Shown here piece by piece: positions 1-8,022 of a stretch of DNA of 64,000 nucleotides (positions are counted from its first letter, which is position 1; each line of letters opens with the position of its first letter). The position numbers were made by a program, and so were the translations under genes. The DNA comes from an uncultured Luteitalea sp. (GTDB lineage: Bacteria > Acidobacteriota > Vicinamibacteria > Vicinamibacterales > Vicinamibacteraceae). The notes beneath the pieces were generated by a model that ran no database searches, was not told where the DNA came from, and saw nothing but the letters and a program-made list of their open reading frames with translations. The stretch covers positions 124,001 through 188,000 of the forward strand of contig CAKTDA010000003.1 in NCBI GenBank assembly GCA_934541105.1, read 5' to 3'.

Positions 1-199
1 GCCGGATGCGCGCCTGCTCGGCCTCGGCGACGCACCGAACGACATCGCGCTGCTTCTGGCGGTGGACGATGCGGTGATCGTCCCGCAGCCGACAGGCCTG
101 CATCCGGATGTCGTGGCCGCGGTGCCGCATGCGCGGCACGCCGCGGCGCCAGGTCCCGCCGGCTGGCGCGCCGCGGTCGTGGAGTGGCTCGGTTCGTAG
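1..199 (+). CDS. Mannosyl/glucosyl-3-phosphoglycerate phosphatase, C-terminal fragment
   Basis: The reading frame is open from base 2 to a TAG at 197-199, so only the last 65 codons of a gene entering from the left are visible. The fragment contains GLGDAPNDIALL, which matches HAD-superfamily motif IV (G-D-x-x-N-D) of the Cof/MPGP group of sugar-phosphoglycerate phosphatases. The convergent neighbour 25 bp away is a glucosyl-3-phosphoglycerate synthase. The likely job is therefore dephosphorylation of glucosyl- or mannosyl-3-phosphoglycerate to the compatible solute glucosylglycerate or mannosylglycerate. The substrate assignment rests on this neighbour. Another Cof-type sugar phosphatase is possible because the catalytic N-terminus lies outside the window. 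Confidence 0.7.
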   Translation, partial: PDARLLGLGDAPNDIALLLAVDDAVIVPQPTGLHPDVVAAVPHARHAAAPGPAGWRAAVVEWLGS

Positions 200-223
200 C
201 GCGCCTGACCCGATACCCGGCCC

Positions 224-1438
224 CTACGGGTTGTCGGCCCGCACGGCGTCGCGCAGCCGTTCGGTGAGGTCGGGAATCGCGGCGACCATCCGGTTCCAGT
301 TCGGGATCAGCGGCGCACCGAGCGGGTCCTCGAGGAACTGCTTGCTCGCGATCTGGACGCCCCGCGCGAAGGCCTCGACCGCGCTCTCCTCGGCATGGCG
401 GTCGAAGTCGAGCCCGTTCAGCATCGCGTCGTGGTGGAAGCGCAGGAGCGTGTCCTCGGCGGTGCGGACGTAGGTGGCCTCGAGCGTGCGGAACATGCCG
501 CCCGAGAGCTCGGTGCCCTCGGCGGCGAGCTGCCGGAACAGCGACTTGCAGATGTCGATTGTCATCTTCATCAGGCCGGCGCTCGTGTCGTCGGCCGACA
601 CGGCCTGGTGCTTGTGGTCGTAGCGGTCGGCGATGCCCACCTGGCAGATGCGGCGGAGCGACGTGTTGCGATAGACCTCGCCGAGCATGCCGACCTCGAG
701 GCCCCAGTCGCCGGGGATGCGCACCGCGCGCACGAGGTCCATGTCCATCGCGAACTCGCCCGCGAGGATGTAGCGGAAGCTGTCCATGTAGGCGAGCAGC
801 GGTTGCGACCCGACGATCTTCGTCAGGCTCCGGATGAGCGGCGTCATCAGCAGGCGCGTGACGCGGCCGTGCATGCGGTTGTGTCCCACACGCGGATAGA
901 AGCCCTTTGAAAAGACGTACCCGAGCGTGGGGTTGGTGACCGGATAGCAGAGGCGCGCCAGCAGCGAGCGGTCGTACGTCGTGATGTCGGTGTCGTGCAG
1001 GGCCACCGCGTCGCAGTCGCCCTCGCCGAGCAGGTAGCCGTACGTCATCCAGCAGGACCGGCCCTTGCCCTGGTCGCCGATGGGCAGGTCGGCCTGGTGG
1101 ATTTCGCTGTAGAGTGACTGGAGGCGCGGGCCGTCGTGCCACACGACGGTCACCGGCGTGGTGAAGCCGTCGAAGGCCCGGCGCGCCGCATCGAACTGCG
1201 CGCGGTCGGCGCGGTCGAGCGACACGACGATGCGCGTGAGGTAGGGGACGTCCCTGACTTCCTCGATGATGCGCGGCATCGCCGGCCCCTCGAATTCCGA
1301 GTACAGCGCGGGCAGGAGCAGGGCCGTCGGGCGCGTCCGCGCGTGGACGACGAGTTCCGCCTCCAGCCGATCCAGGGCCTCCGGCGTGCCGAGATTGTGG
1401 ATCGTGGTGAAGACGCCGACCTGGTAGAAGTCGCTCAT
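224..1438 (-). CDS. gpgS: Glucosyl-3-phosphoglycerate synthase (GT81 family)
   Basis: A cytosolic glycosyltransferase of about 404 aa that would transfer glucose from an NDP-glucose to 3-phosphoglycerate, the first step of glucosylglycerate synthesis. The GT-A core is visible, with the metal/nucleotide motif DTD in ALHDTDITTYD and the preceding PIGDQGKGR segment typical of GpgS/GT81 enzymes. The length fits the family. The frame can be extended upstream to 1474, but the ATG at 1438 (MSDFYQVGVF) is preferred because GGAAAG lies just upstream and the family begins close to this point. The convergent phosphatase fragment at the window start probably completes the two-step pathway. A mannosyl-3-phosphoglycerate synthase role is less likely but cannot be excluded by eye. 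Confidence 0.82.
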   Translation of the reverse strand: MSDFYQVGVFTTIHNLGTPEALDRLEAELVVHARTRPTALLLPALYSEFEGPAMPRIIEEVRDVPYLTRIVVSLDRADRAQFDAARRAFDGFTTPVTVVWHDGPRLQSLYSEIHQADLPIGDQGKGRSCWMTYGYLLGEGDCDAVALHDTDITTYDRSLLARLCYPVTNPTLGYVFSKGFYPRVGHNRMHGRVTRLLMTPLIRSLTKIVGSQPLLAYMDSFRYILAGEFAMDMDLVRAVRIPGDWGLEVGMLGEVYRNTSLRRICQVGIADRYDHKHQAVSADDTSAGLMKMTIDICKSLFRQLAAEGTELSGGMFRTLEATYVRTAEDTLLRFHHDAMLNGLDFDRHAEESAVEAFARGVQIASKQFLEDPLGAPLIPNWNRMVAAIPDLTERLRDAVRADNP

Positions 1439-1503
1439 CCGCTGATTCTTCTTTCCGGGTGCGGCCGCAGGCAAGCTCTACTTCGAGAAAGGTCCTCATC
1501 GAG

Positions 1504-2391
1504 ATGCATTTGCGTGCGCTGGGCGCTGCGGCGGCCCTCCTCCTGTCGTGTGCGGTCGGCTGCGGCGGCGGTTCCGGGGCCGGGTCGCTCGAGGCATCGG
1601 CAGACGCCCGGACGTTCCAGATCAGCGGCGTCGTGCAGGCGTCGAGCACCGACGGGCGCAGGCTGTCGATCGCCCACGACGAGATCCCGGACTTCATGGA
1701 TGCGATGACGATGGACTTCGTCGTCAAGGAAGGCTGGGCGGTGAAGGTTGCCGAGCCGGGCGACCGCCTCACCGGCACGCTCGTCGTGGACGGCTCCCGC
1801 TCGTGGATCGAAGGCACGTCGCTCACCAAGGCGCCCGAGGGCCCCGACGCGTCGCCAGGCACGCCCGCGGACTCGGGGACGGGCCCTGCGGCGGGCACGC
1901 CGCTGCCGACGACGCCGCTCGTCGATCAGGGCGGCCGCACCGTGACGGCGGCGGACTTCGCCGGTCGCGATCTCGTCGTGACGTTCATCTACACGCGGTG
2001 TCCGCTTCCCGACTACTGCCCGCGGATGATGGCGCGCCTCGACGAGGTTGCGGCGCGCCTGCACAAGGCCGGGCGACGCGGCGACGTCCGGATGCTGGCG
2101 ATCTCGATCGATCCGGCGCACGACACGCCGGAGGTGCTTGCCGCGTACGGCCGCTCGCACATCACCGCCGACGCGGACGACCCGTTCGCCCACTGGTCGC
2201 TGCTGACGGGCACGCCGGAGCAGGTCGGCGCCTGGGCATCGTTCTTCGGCCTCCACTACGAAGAGGAAGGCGCCGAGATCGTCCACGGCCTGCGGACCGC
2301 CGTCGTGGACCGCGAGGGCCGTGTCGTGGGCGTGCTGCGCGGCAACGACTGGACGACGAACCAGTTGATGGCGCTGCTACCCGAAAGATAG
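1504..2391 (+). CDS. SCO1/SenC-type copper chaperone lipoprotein with N-terminal CusF-like domain
   Basis: A 295-aa exported lipoprotein. Residues 1-16 form a signal peptide with lipobox L-L-S-C16. Residues about 35-105 resemble the CusF/YdeI copper-binding fold, with the Met-rich stretch MDAMTM at 65-70. Residues about 130-290 form the thioredoxin-like SCO domain. The copper/redox cysteines are C166 and C172 and the third ligand is probably H261 (IVHGLRT). The cysteines are separated by five residues (CPLPDYC) rather than the three of classic SCO proteins. The family inserts copper into the CuA site of cytochrome oxidase or acts as a periplasmic thiol-redox protein. The ATG at 1504 was chosen because the signal peptide starts there; the frame opens at 1459. 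The gene is divergent from gpgS. Confidence 0.8.
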   Translation: MHLRALGAAAALLLSCAVGCGGGSGAGSLEASADARTFQISGVVQASSTDGRRLSIAHDEIPDFMDAMTMDFVVKEGWAVKVAEPGDRLTGTLVVDGSRSWIEGTSLTKAPEGPDASPGTPADSGTGPAAGTPLPTTPLVDQGGRTVTAADFAGRDLVVTFIYTRCPLPDYCPRMMARLDEVAARLHKAGRRGDVRMLAISIDPAHDTPEVLAAYGRSHITADADDPFAHWSLLTGTPEQVGAWASFFGLHYEEEGAEIVHGLRTAVVDREGRVVGVLRGNDWTTNQLMALLPER

Positions 2392-2462
2392 AAGGCCGCC
2401 GCCGACCAAGGGGCGGGCTTCGGTGTCTAACGCTTCCAGACAGGCACGACAGGAGGCGTTTC

Positions 2463-4466
2463 ATGGTCCGTCCCCTCATTGCCGTCGCCATCGTCGCGGT
2501 TTCAGCGATGGTTGGCGTGGCGGCGATCCCGGTACGTGTGTCCCCTCGCGCGTCATCCGATCCCGGCGACGCACGATTCGTACGGTCGGCAAGTACCTCG
2601 CAAGGCGCGGCCACGCGGCCGGTGGACGGCGTCAGGACGCTGAGGGGCGAGGTGAAGAACGCCGCCGGCACGCCGCTGCCCGGTGCGGTGGTCGAGGCCT
2701 CGCACCTGGCGAATGGCTGGCGTGCGCTGGCGCTTACCGATGCGTCGGGCGCATTTGCCATCGAGCGGGTGCCGTTCGGCGCCGTGGCGCTCGTCGTCAG
2801 GCTCGGCGCGATCGAGTTCCGGACCGAGATCCTCGTGTCTGCCGTATCCGCGGCGTCGATCGTCGTGCAGCCCGGCGCGGAGTCAGATGAGGCGCAACTC
2901 AGCGGAGTCGTCGGCGGGTGGGCAGGGGCAGCGCCGGTCGGGATCGCACCACCTGCGAGCCAGTCGCGCATGGTTCAGGAAGCCGTCCAAGGCAGTGTCG
3001 GGGTGCGCGCGCCGCCGCGGCTGCACGTCCCGCCGACGTCGATGGACGCCTATGCACGCGTGGATCCGTCCGGGTACCGGCGTGTCGCCGACGCGCCGCT
3101 CTCCACCTTCAGCATCGACGTGGACACCGCGTCGTACTCCAACGCCCGCCGGTTCCTCATGGAAGGAGAGCTGCCGCCGGCCGATGCGGTGCGCGTCGAG
3201 GAGTGGATGAACTACTTCCCGTACGCCTATCCGTCACCAGGCGACGACGCATTCCGGGTGAGCTCCGCCCTGACGGCGTGCCCGTGGAACGGCGCGCACC
3301 AGCTCCTGCGGATTGGCGTGCGCGGCCGCGCGCTGCCGGCGGGCGAGTCCCCGGCGCGCAACCTCGTGTTCCTCGTCGACGTCTCGGGCTCGATGCGGCC
3401 GAAGGACCGGCTGCCGTTGATCACGACGTCGCTGCGGATGCTCGTCGATCAGCTCACCGCACGCGATCGCATCGCGCTCGTCGTGTACGCCGGCAGTTCC
3501 GGGCTCGTCCTGCCCCCGACGCCGGGCAACCAGAAGGGGCGCATCCACGACGCGCTCGCGCGGCTCGAAGCCGGTGGGTCCACGAATGGTGCCGGCGGCA
3601 TCCAGCTCGCGTATGCCACCGCGCACGAGGGTTTCGTGAAGGGCGGTGTCAACCGCGTCGTCCTTGCGACCGACGGCGACTTCAACGTCGGCATGACGAG
3701 CCTCGGCGACCTCACGCGCCTCATCGAGGAGGAGCGGACGAAGGGGGTGTTCCTGTCGGTGCTCGGGGTCGGCCGCGGCAACCTGAAGGACGCGACGCTC
3801 GAGCAGCTGGCCGACCGCGGCAACGGCAACTACGCCTACATCGACTCGCTCCAGGAAGCGCGTCGCGTGCTCGTCGAGCAGGTCGGCGCCACCATCGTCC
3901 CCATCGCGAAGGACGTGAAGCTGCAGGTCGAGTTCAACCCGCGCCATGTCGGCGCCTACCGCCTCGTGGGCTACGAGAACCGCGCGCTGCAGACCGAGGA
4001 CTTCGTCGACGATGCGAAGGATGCCGGCGAGATCGGTGCGGGGCACACGGTGACGGCGCTGTACGAGATCGTGCCGCCCTCGGCAGTCGGCACGCTGCCC
4101 GGCGCGACCGCGATGCGCTACCAGGAGCCGGCGGCCGCCCGTGCCGGGCACGAGGACGAACTCGCCACCGTGAGCGTTCGCCACAAGCTGCCGGACGGCG
4201 ACCGCAGCATCCTCGGCACGCATGTCGTGCCGCGGACGACGACGGCCGCCGACCGCGACACCGTGTTTGCGTCCGCCGTCGCGGAAGCCGCGCTCGTGCT
4301 GCGCCGGGATCCGCTGGCCTCGGGGGCGTCGCTTGCGGGCGCCACGCGGCGGGCCGAAGCCAGCCTCGGCGCCGACCCGGGCGGCTGGCGCGCCGAGTTC
4401 GTGCGGCTCATGCAGCTCGCGCAGGCGATTCAGGGGATGAAGGGCGTGCCGATGTCGGAGCCCTGA
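2463..4466 (+). CDS. YfbK-like von Willebrand factor type A domain protein, exported
   Basis: A 667-aa protein with an N-terminal hydrophobic export segment (residues about 1-25), a carboxypeptidase-regulatory-like beta domain at about 58-130, a YfbK-type N-terminal vWA-associated region (SMDAYARVD, FSIDVDTASYSNARRFL) and a vWA domain. The vWA domain has a complete MIDAS start, D306-V-S-G-S. The C-terminal DUF3520-like part (KDVKLQVEFNP, AYRLVGYENR) follows. The start is well supported by AGGAGG seven bases before the ATG. Such proteins are thought to bind partners through a divalent metal at the MIDAS; the specific ligand is unknown. A short tandem array begins two bases after the stop codon. 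Confidence 0.85.
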   Translation: MVRPLIAVAIVAVSAMVGVAAIPVRVSPRASSDPGDARFVRSASTSQGAATRPVDGVRTLRGEVKNAAGTPLPGAVVEASHLANGWRALALTDASGAFAIERVPFGAVALVVRLGAIEFRTEILVSAVSAASIVVQPGAESDEAQLSGVVGGWAGAAPVGIAPPASQSRMVQEAVQGSVGVRAPPRLHVPPTSMDAYARVDPSGYRRVADAPLSTFSIDVDTASYSNARRFLMEGELPPADAVRVEEWMNYFPYAYPSPGDDAFRVSSALTACPWNGAHQLLRIGVRGRALPAGESPARNLVFLVDVSGSMRPKDRLPLITTSLRMLVDQLTARDRIALVVYAGSSGLVLPPTPGNQKGRIHDALARLEAGGSTNGAGGIQLAYATAHEGFVKGGVNRVVLATDGDFNVGMTSLGDLTRLIEEERTKGVFLSVLGVGRGNLKDATLEQLADRGNGNYAYIDSLQEARRVLVEQVGATIVPIAKDVKLQVEFNPRHVGAYRLVGYENRALQTEDFVDDAKDAGEIGAGHTVTALYEIVPPSAVGTLPGATAMRYQEPAAARAGHEDELATVSVRHKLPDGDRSILGTHVVPRTTTAADRDTVFASAVAEAALVLRRDPLASGASLAGATRRAEASLGADPGGWRAEFVRLMQLAQAIQGMKGVPMSEP

Positions 4467-4468
4467 GC

Positions 4469-4608
4469 AAAGTCAGAAGTCGGAAGTCAGAAGTTTGAAG
4501 TCAAAGTCGGAAGTTCGAAGGCAAAGTCGGAAGTTCGAAGGCAAAGTCGGAAGTTCGAAGTCAAAGTCGGAAGTCCGAAGGCGAAGTCGGAAGTCTGAAG
4601 TCAAACGA
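4469..4608. repeat. Degenerate short tandem array, GAAGTCG-type, directly after a stop codon
   Basis: Five 20-bp units start at 4503, 4523, 4543, 4563 and 4583. They read aaagtcggaagttcgaaggc with 0-4 changes and are preceded by degenerate gaagtc units from 4469. Each 20-mer is built of about 7+7+6 bp sub-units around GAAGTCG. The array begins right after the vWA gene stop and ends about 75 bp before the Tricorn start. It keeps an open frame that extends the Tricorn ORF upstream, but the Lys/Ser/Arg-rich translation is an artefact of the repeat. Confidence 0.85.
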
Positions 4609-4680
4609 ACCCCGAGGAGTGCGGGACCGTATGACAATGGGTCGCGCACCGGGCCCCTTGGCCTGGTGCGCCCATCTGCC

Positions 4681-7600
4681 ATGGCCCACACACCGTCCGC
4701 CTTCGCCCGCGCCGCGCGCGCGGTTGCCGTTCTCGCCGTGCTTGCCGGCATCGTCCGGCCCGCTGCCGCGATCGACACCACCGACACGCGCCTGCTCTCG
4801 CAGCCCGCGCTCAGCGCGAGCCACCTGGCGTTCATCTACGCCGGGGACCTGTACGTCTCCGACCTCGAGGGCCGGAACGTCAGGCGGCTCACGAGCGACG
4901 AGGGCATCGAGCGGCTGCCGGCGTTCTCGCCCGACGGCACCCAGATCGCGTTCAGCGCCGAGTACGACGGCAACGTCGACGTGTTCGTCGTGCCCGTGAC
5001 CGGCGGCGTGCCGCGGCGCCTGACGTGGCACCCGGGTGCCGACCTCGTGCAGGGCTTCACGCCCGACGGGAGCGCGGTGCTGTTCACGTCGCCGCGGGCG
5101 GTCTTCACGACGCGCTACACCCAGCTGTTCACCGTGCCGGTGAAGGGCGGTGTCGAGGTCGCGCTGCCGATACCCAACGCCTCGCGCGCCAGCTACGCGG
5201 CTGACGGGTCGCGCATCGCCTACAACCCGCTCAACCCGGCGCACCTCCAGTGGAAGCGGTACCGCGGCGGGTCGGCGGCCACCATCACGCTCTACGATCC
5301 GAAGACCCACGCGACCGAACGCATCGCGCAGCCGGCCACGCGCGCCAACGACGTGGACCCGCAGTGGCTGGGGGCGATGCTGTACTTCCGATCGGATCGT
5401 GACGGCGAGTTCAACATCCATCGCTACGACCCCGCCTCGAAGGAGGTCACGCGCCTGACGACGCACGAGGACTTCCCGGTGCTCGGCATCTCCGCGGCGG
5501 CCGGGCGGGTCGCGTACGAGCAGGCCGGGTACCTGCACATCTACGACGTCGCGTCGAAGCAGGCGCGAAAGCTGACGATCGGCATCGGCGCGGACCTCGT
5601 GGAGCTGCGGCCGCGCTTCGTGAAGGGCGCCGAGTGGATCCGCGCAGCGTCGATCTCGCCGTCGGGAGCCCGCATCGCGTTCGAGTACCGCGGCGAGATC
5701 GTCACGGTGCCCGCGGAGAAGGGCGATCCGCGCAACATCACCGCGACGACCGCCGTGCACGAGCGGGCGCCCGAGTGGTCGCCCGACGGGACCCGCATCG
5801 CGTACTTCTCCGACGCAGGCGGCGAGTACGCGCTCCACGTCGGCTCGCAGGACGGCAAGGGCGAACCGAAGGTGATCACGGTCGCCGGGAGCGGCTTCTA
5901 CGACGGCACGCTGTGGTCGCCCGACAGCACGCGCATCGCGTTCCGCGACAACGGGCGGACGCTCTACGTGGCCGACGCGGCCTCCGGCACGGTCGTGAAG
6001 GTCGCCACCGAGCCGATCTACAGGCCGGGGGCGTTCGGCGACACGACGTACAACTGGTCGCCCGACAGCCGGTGGCTCGCATACACGACGACGAGCCGTT
6101 CGCAGGTGCGATCGGCGGCGCTGTACTCGATCGAGAAGCGACAGTCGTTCCCGCTGACCGACGGGCTGAGCGACGTGAACGAGCCCGTCTTCGATCGCAA
6201 CGGCAAGTACCTCTACCTGCTCGCGTCCACCGATGCCGGTCCTGTGCTCGACTGGTTCTCGCAGTCGAATGCCGACATGCGCTCGACGAGTGCGGTCTAC
6301 CTCGTGGTGCTGAAGGAGGGCGAGCCGTCGCCGGTGGCCCGGGAGAGCGACGAGGAGAAGGCCGAGGCCGCGGACAAGGGCGCGACCGCAACGGACGCGA
6401 AGAAGGACGAGCCCACGAAGGGCGAGGCCGCGGACGCGGAGAAGAAGGACGACGGGAAGACGCCGCCCGCCGCGACCGACATCGACCTCGACGGCCTGCC
6501 GTCGCGCATCGTCGCACTGCCGATTCCCGTCGGCGACTACCGCTCGCTGCAGGTGGGCGAGACCGGCAAGGTGTTCTTCGTCCGCACGATCGATGGCACG
6601 TCGTCGATCCAGCACTTCGACCTGAAGACACGGAAGACGGAGGCCTGGGTGCCAGCGGCCGATGCGTTCGCGTTGACGGCGGACGGCAAGAAGCTCCTGT
6701 ACAGGAACGAGCGCGCCTTCCACGTCGTGCCGGCCGACAAGAAGGCCGAGGGCGCGGCCGGCAAGGTCGATGTCGAGGCGGTGCAGGTGCGCGTGGACCC
6801 GCGGGCCGAGTGGCCGCAGATCTTCGACGAGGCGTGGCGCATCAACCGCGACTACTTCTACGCGACCAACTACCACGGGCGTGACTGGCCGGCGATGAAG
6901 AAGAAGTACGCGCAGTTCCTGCCCCACCTCGCCCACCGCACCGACCTCGCACGCGTCATCCAGTGGATGGCGAGCGAACTGGCCGTCGGGCATTCGTACG
7001 GCGGCGGCGGCGATGCGCGGCGCCGGCCCGGCACGGTGCCAGGCGGGCTGCTCGGTGCCGACTATGAAGTCGTCGGCGATCGCTATCGCATACGCAAGGT
7101 GTACGGCGGCCTGAACTGGACGCCCACGCTGCGTTCGCCCCTGACCGAGCCGGGCGTGGACGTGCAGGCCGGCGAGTATCTCCTCGCGGTCAACGGCGTG
7201 GACCTGCGCGCGCCGGCGACGAACGTGTACGCGCCGTTCGAGAACACGGCGGGCAAGCTCGTCGAGATCACGGTCGGCCCGAACGCGGATGGCAGCGGCT
7301 CGCGGACCGTGAAGGTCGTGCCCATAGAGAACGAGGCGGCGCTCCGCAACCGGGACTGGGTGGAGGGCAACCTCCGGAAGGTGACGGACGCCACGAAGGG
7401 GCGTGTGGCCTATGTGTACGTGCCCAACACCGCGGGCCTCGGCCACGAGTACTTCAAGCGCTACTTCTACCCGCAGACCAACCGTGATGCCGTGATCGTC
7501 GATGAACGCTTCAACGGCGGCGGGCAGGTCGCCGACTACTACATCGACCTGCTGCGGCGTCCGCTCGTGAGCTACTGGGCGACGCGGCACGGCGATCCGA

Positions 7601-7995
7601 TCCGCACACCTTCGGCCGCCATCCTCGGACCGAAGGTGATGATTGCCGACGAGACCGCCGGATCGGGCGGCGACCTGCTGCCCTGGATGTTCCGCAAGTT
7701 CGAGCTCGGTCCCATCGTCGGCAAGCGGACGTGGGGCGGGCTCGTGGGAATCCTCGGCTATCCCGTGTTGATGGACGGCGGCACCGTCACCGCACCGAAC
7801 CTCGCGATCTTCACCGAGGACGGCTGGGTCGTCGAGAACGAGGGCGTGGCGCCCGACATCGAGGTCGATCAGGTCCCGGCCGACGTCATTGCGGGCCGCG
7901 ATCCGCAGCTCGAGCGCGCGATCCAGGTGGCGCTCGACGCGCTCGCGAAGTCGCCTGCGAAGGCGCCCGCGCGCCCGCGCGATCCGGTACGGTAG
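4681..7995 (+). CDS. Tricorn protease homologue (beta-propeller, PDZ, S41 serine protease)
   Basis: A 1104-aa protein. Residues 1-30 look like a signal peptide (ARAVAVLAVLAGIVRPAAA), so it is probably periplasmic, unlike archaeal Tricorn. TolB/WD40-like propeller blades with SPDGTxIAF signatures fill about 35-600. A Lys/Glu/Asp/Ala-rich insertion lies at about 553-605, then the C1 segment, a PDZ domain (about 795-870) and the S41 tail protease domain. Catalytic candidates are H771 (GHSYGG) and the nucleophile S995 (ETAGSGGD). Tricorn enzymes degrade oligopeptides; here it would work with the M14, M19 and M20 enzymes nearby. No clear ribosome-binding site was seen. The ATG at 4681 was chosen because it begins the signal peptide and lies downstream of the tandem array. 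Confidence 0.88.
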   Translation: MAHTPSAFARAARAVAVLAVLAGIVRPAAAIDTTDTRLLSQPALSASHLAFIYAGDLYVSDLEGRNVRRLTSDEGIERLPAFSPDGTQIAFSAEYDGNVDVFVVPVTGGVPRRLTWHPGADLVQGFTPDGSAVLFTSPRAVFTTRYTQLFTVPVKGGVEVALPIPNASRASYAADGSRIAYNPLNPAHLQWKRYRGGSAATITLYDPKTHATERIAQPATRANDVDPQWLGAMLYFRSDRDGEFNIHRYDPASKEVTRLTTHEDFPVLGISAAAGRVAYEQAGYLHIYDVASKQARKLTIGIGADLVELRPRFVKGAEWIRAASISPSGARIAFEYRGEIVTVPAEKGDPRNITATTAVHERAPEWSPDGTRIAYFSDAGGEYALHVGSQDGKGEPKVITVAGSGFYDGTLWSPDSTRIAFRDNGRTLYVADAASGTVVKVATEPIYRPGAFGDTTYNWSPDSRWLAYTTTSRSQVRSAALYSIEKRQSFPLTDGLSDVNEPVFDRNGKYLYLLASTDAGPVLDWFSQSNADMRSTSAVYLVVLKEGEPSPVARESDEEKAEAADKGATATDAKKDEPTKGEAADAEKKDDGKTPPAATDIDLDGLPSRIVALPIPVGDYRSLQVGETGKVFFVRTIDGTSSIQHFDLKTRKTEAWVPAADAFALTADGKKLLYRNERAFHVVPADKKAEGAAGKVDVEAVQVRVDPRAEWPQIFDEAWRINRDYFYATNYHGRDWPAMKKKYAQFLPHLAHRTDLARVIQWMASELAVGHSYGGGGDARRRPGTVPGGLLGADYEVVGDRYRIRKVYGGLNWTPTLRSPLTEPGVDVQAGEYLLAVNGVDLRAPATNVYAPFENTAGKLVEITVGPNADGSGSRTVKVVPIENEAALRNRDWVEGNLRKVTDATKGRVAYVYVPNTAGLGHEYFKRYFYPQTNRDAVIVDERFNGGGQVADYYIDLLRRPLVSYWATRHGDPIRTPSAAILGPKVMIADETAGSGGDLLPWMFRKFELGPIVGKRTWGGLVGILGYPVLMDGGTVTAPNLAIFTEDGWVVENEGVAPDIEVDQVPADVIAGRDPQLERAIQVALDALAKSPAKAPARPRDPVR

Positions 7996-8022
7996 CGACC
8001 GGACGGCCGGCGCGAGCAGCGG

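Noticed and set aside
2918..4498. Long plus-strand frame overlapping the vWA gene in another frame
   Set aside because: Arg/Ala-rich shadow translation; the vWA frame has the MIDAS motif and a good ribosome-binding site.
4495..4680. Upstream extension of the Tricorn frame through the tandem array
   Set aside because: The translated extension is a repetitive Lys/Ser/Arg peptide made by the array; the signal peptide begins at 4681.
4561..7590. Long antisense open frame opposite the Tricorn gene
   Set aside because: Shadow frame with His/Arg/Val-rich translation and no recognisable motif; the plus-strand gene has a full domain set.
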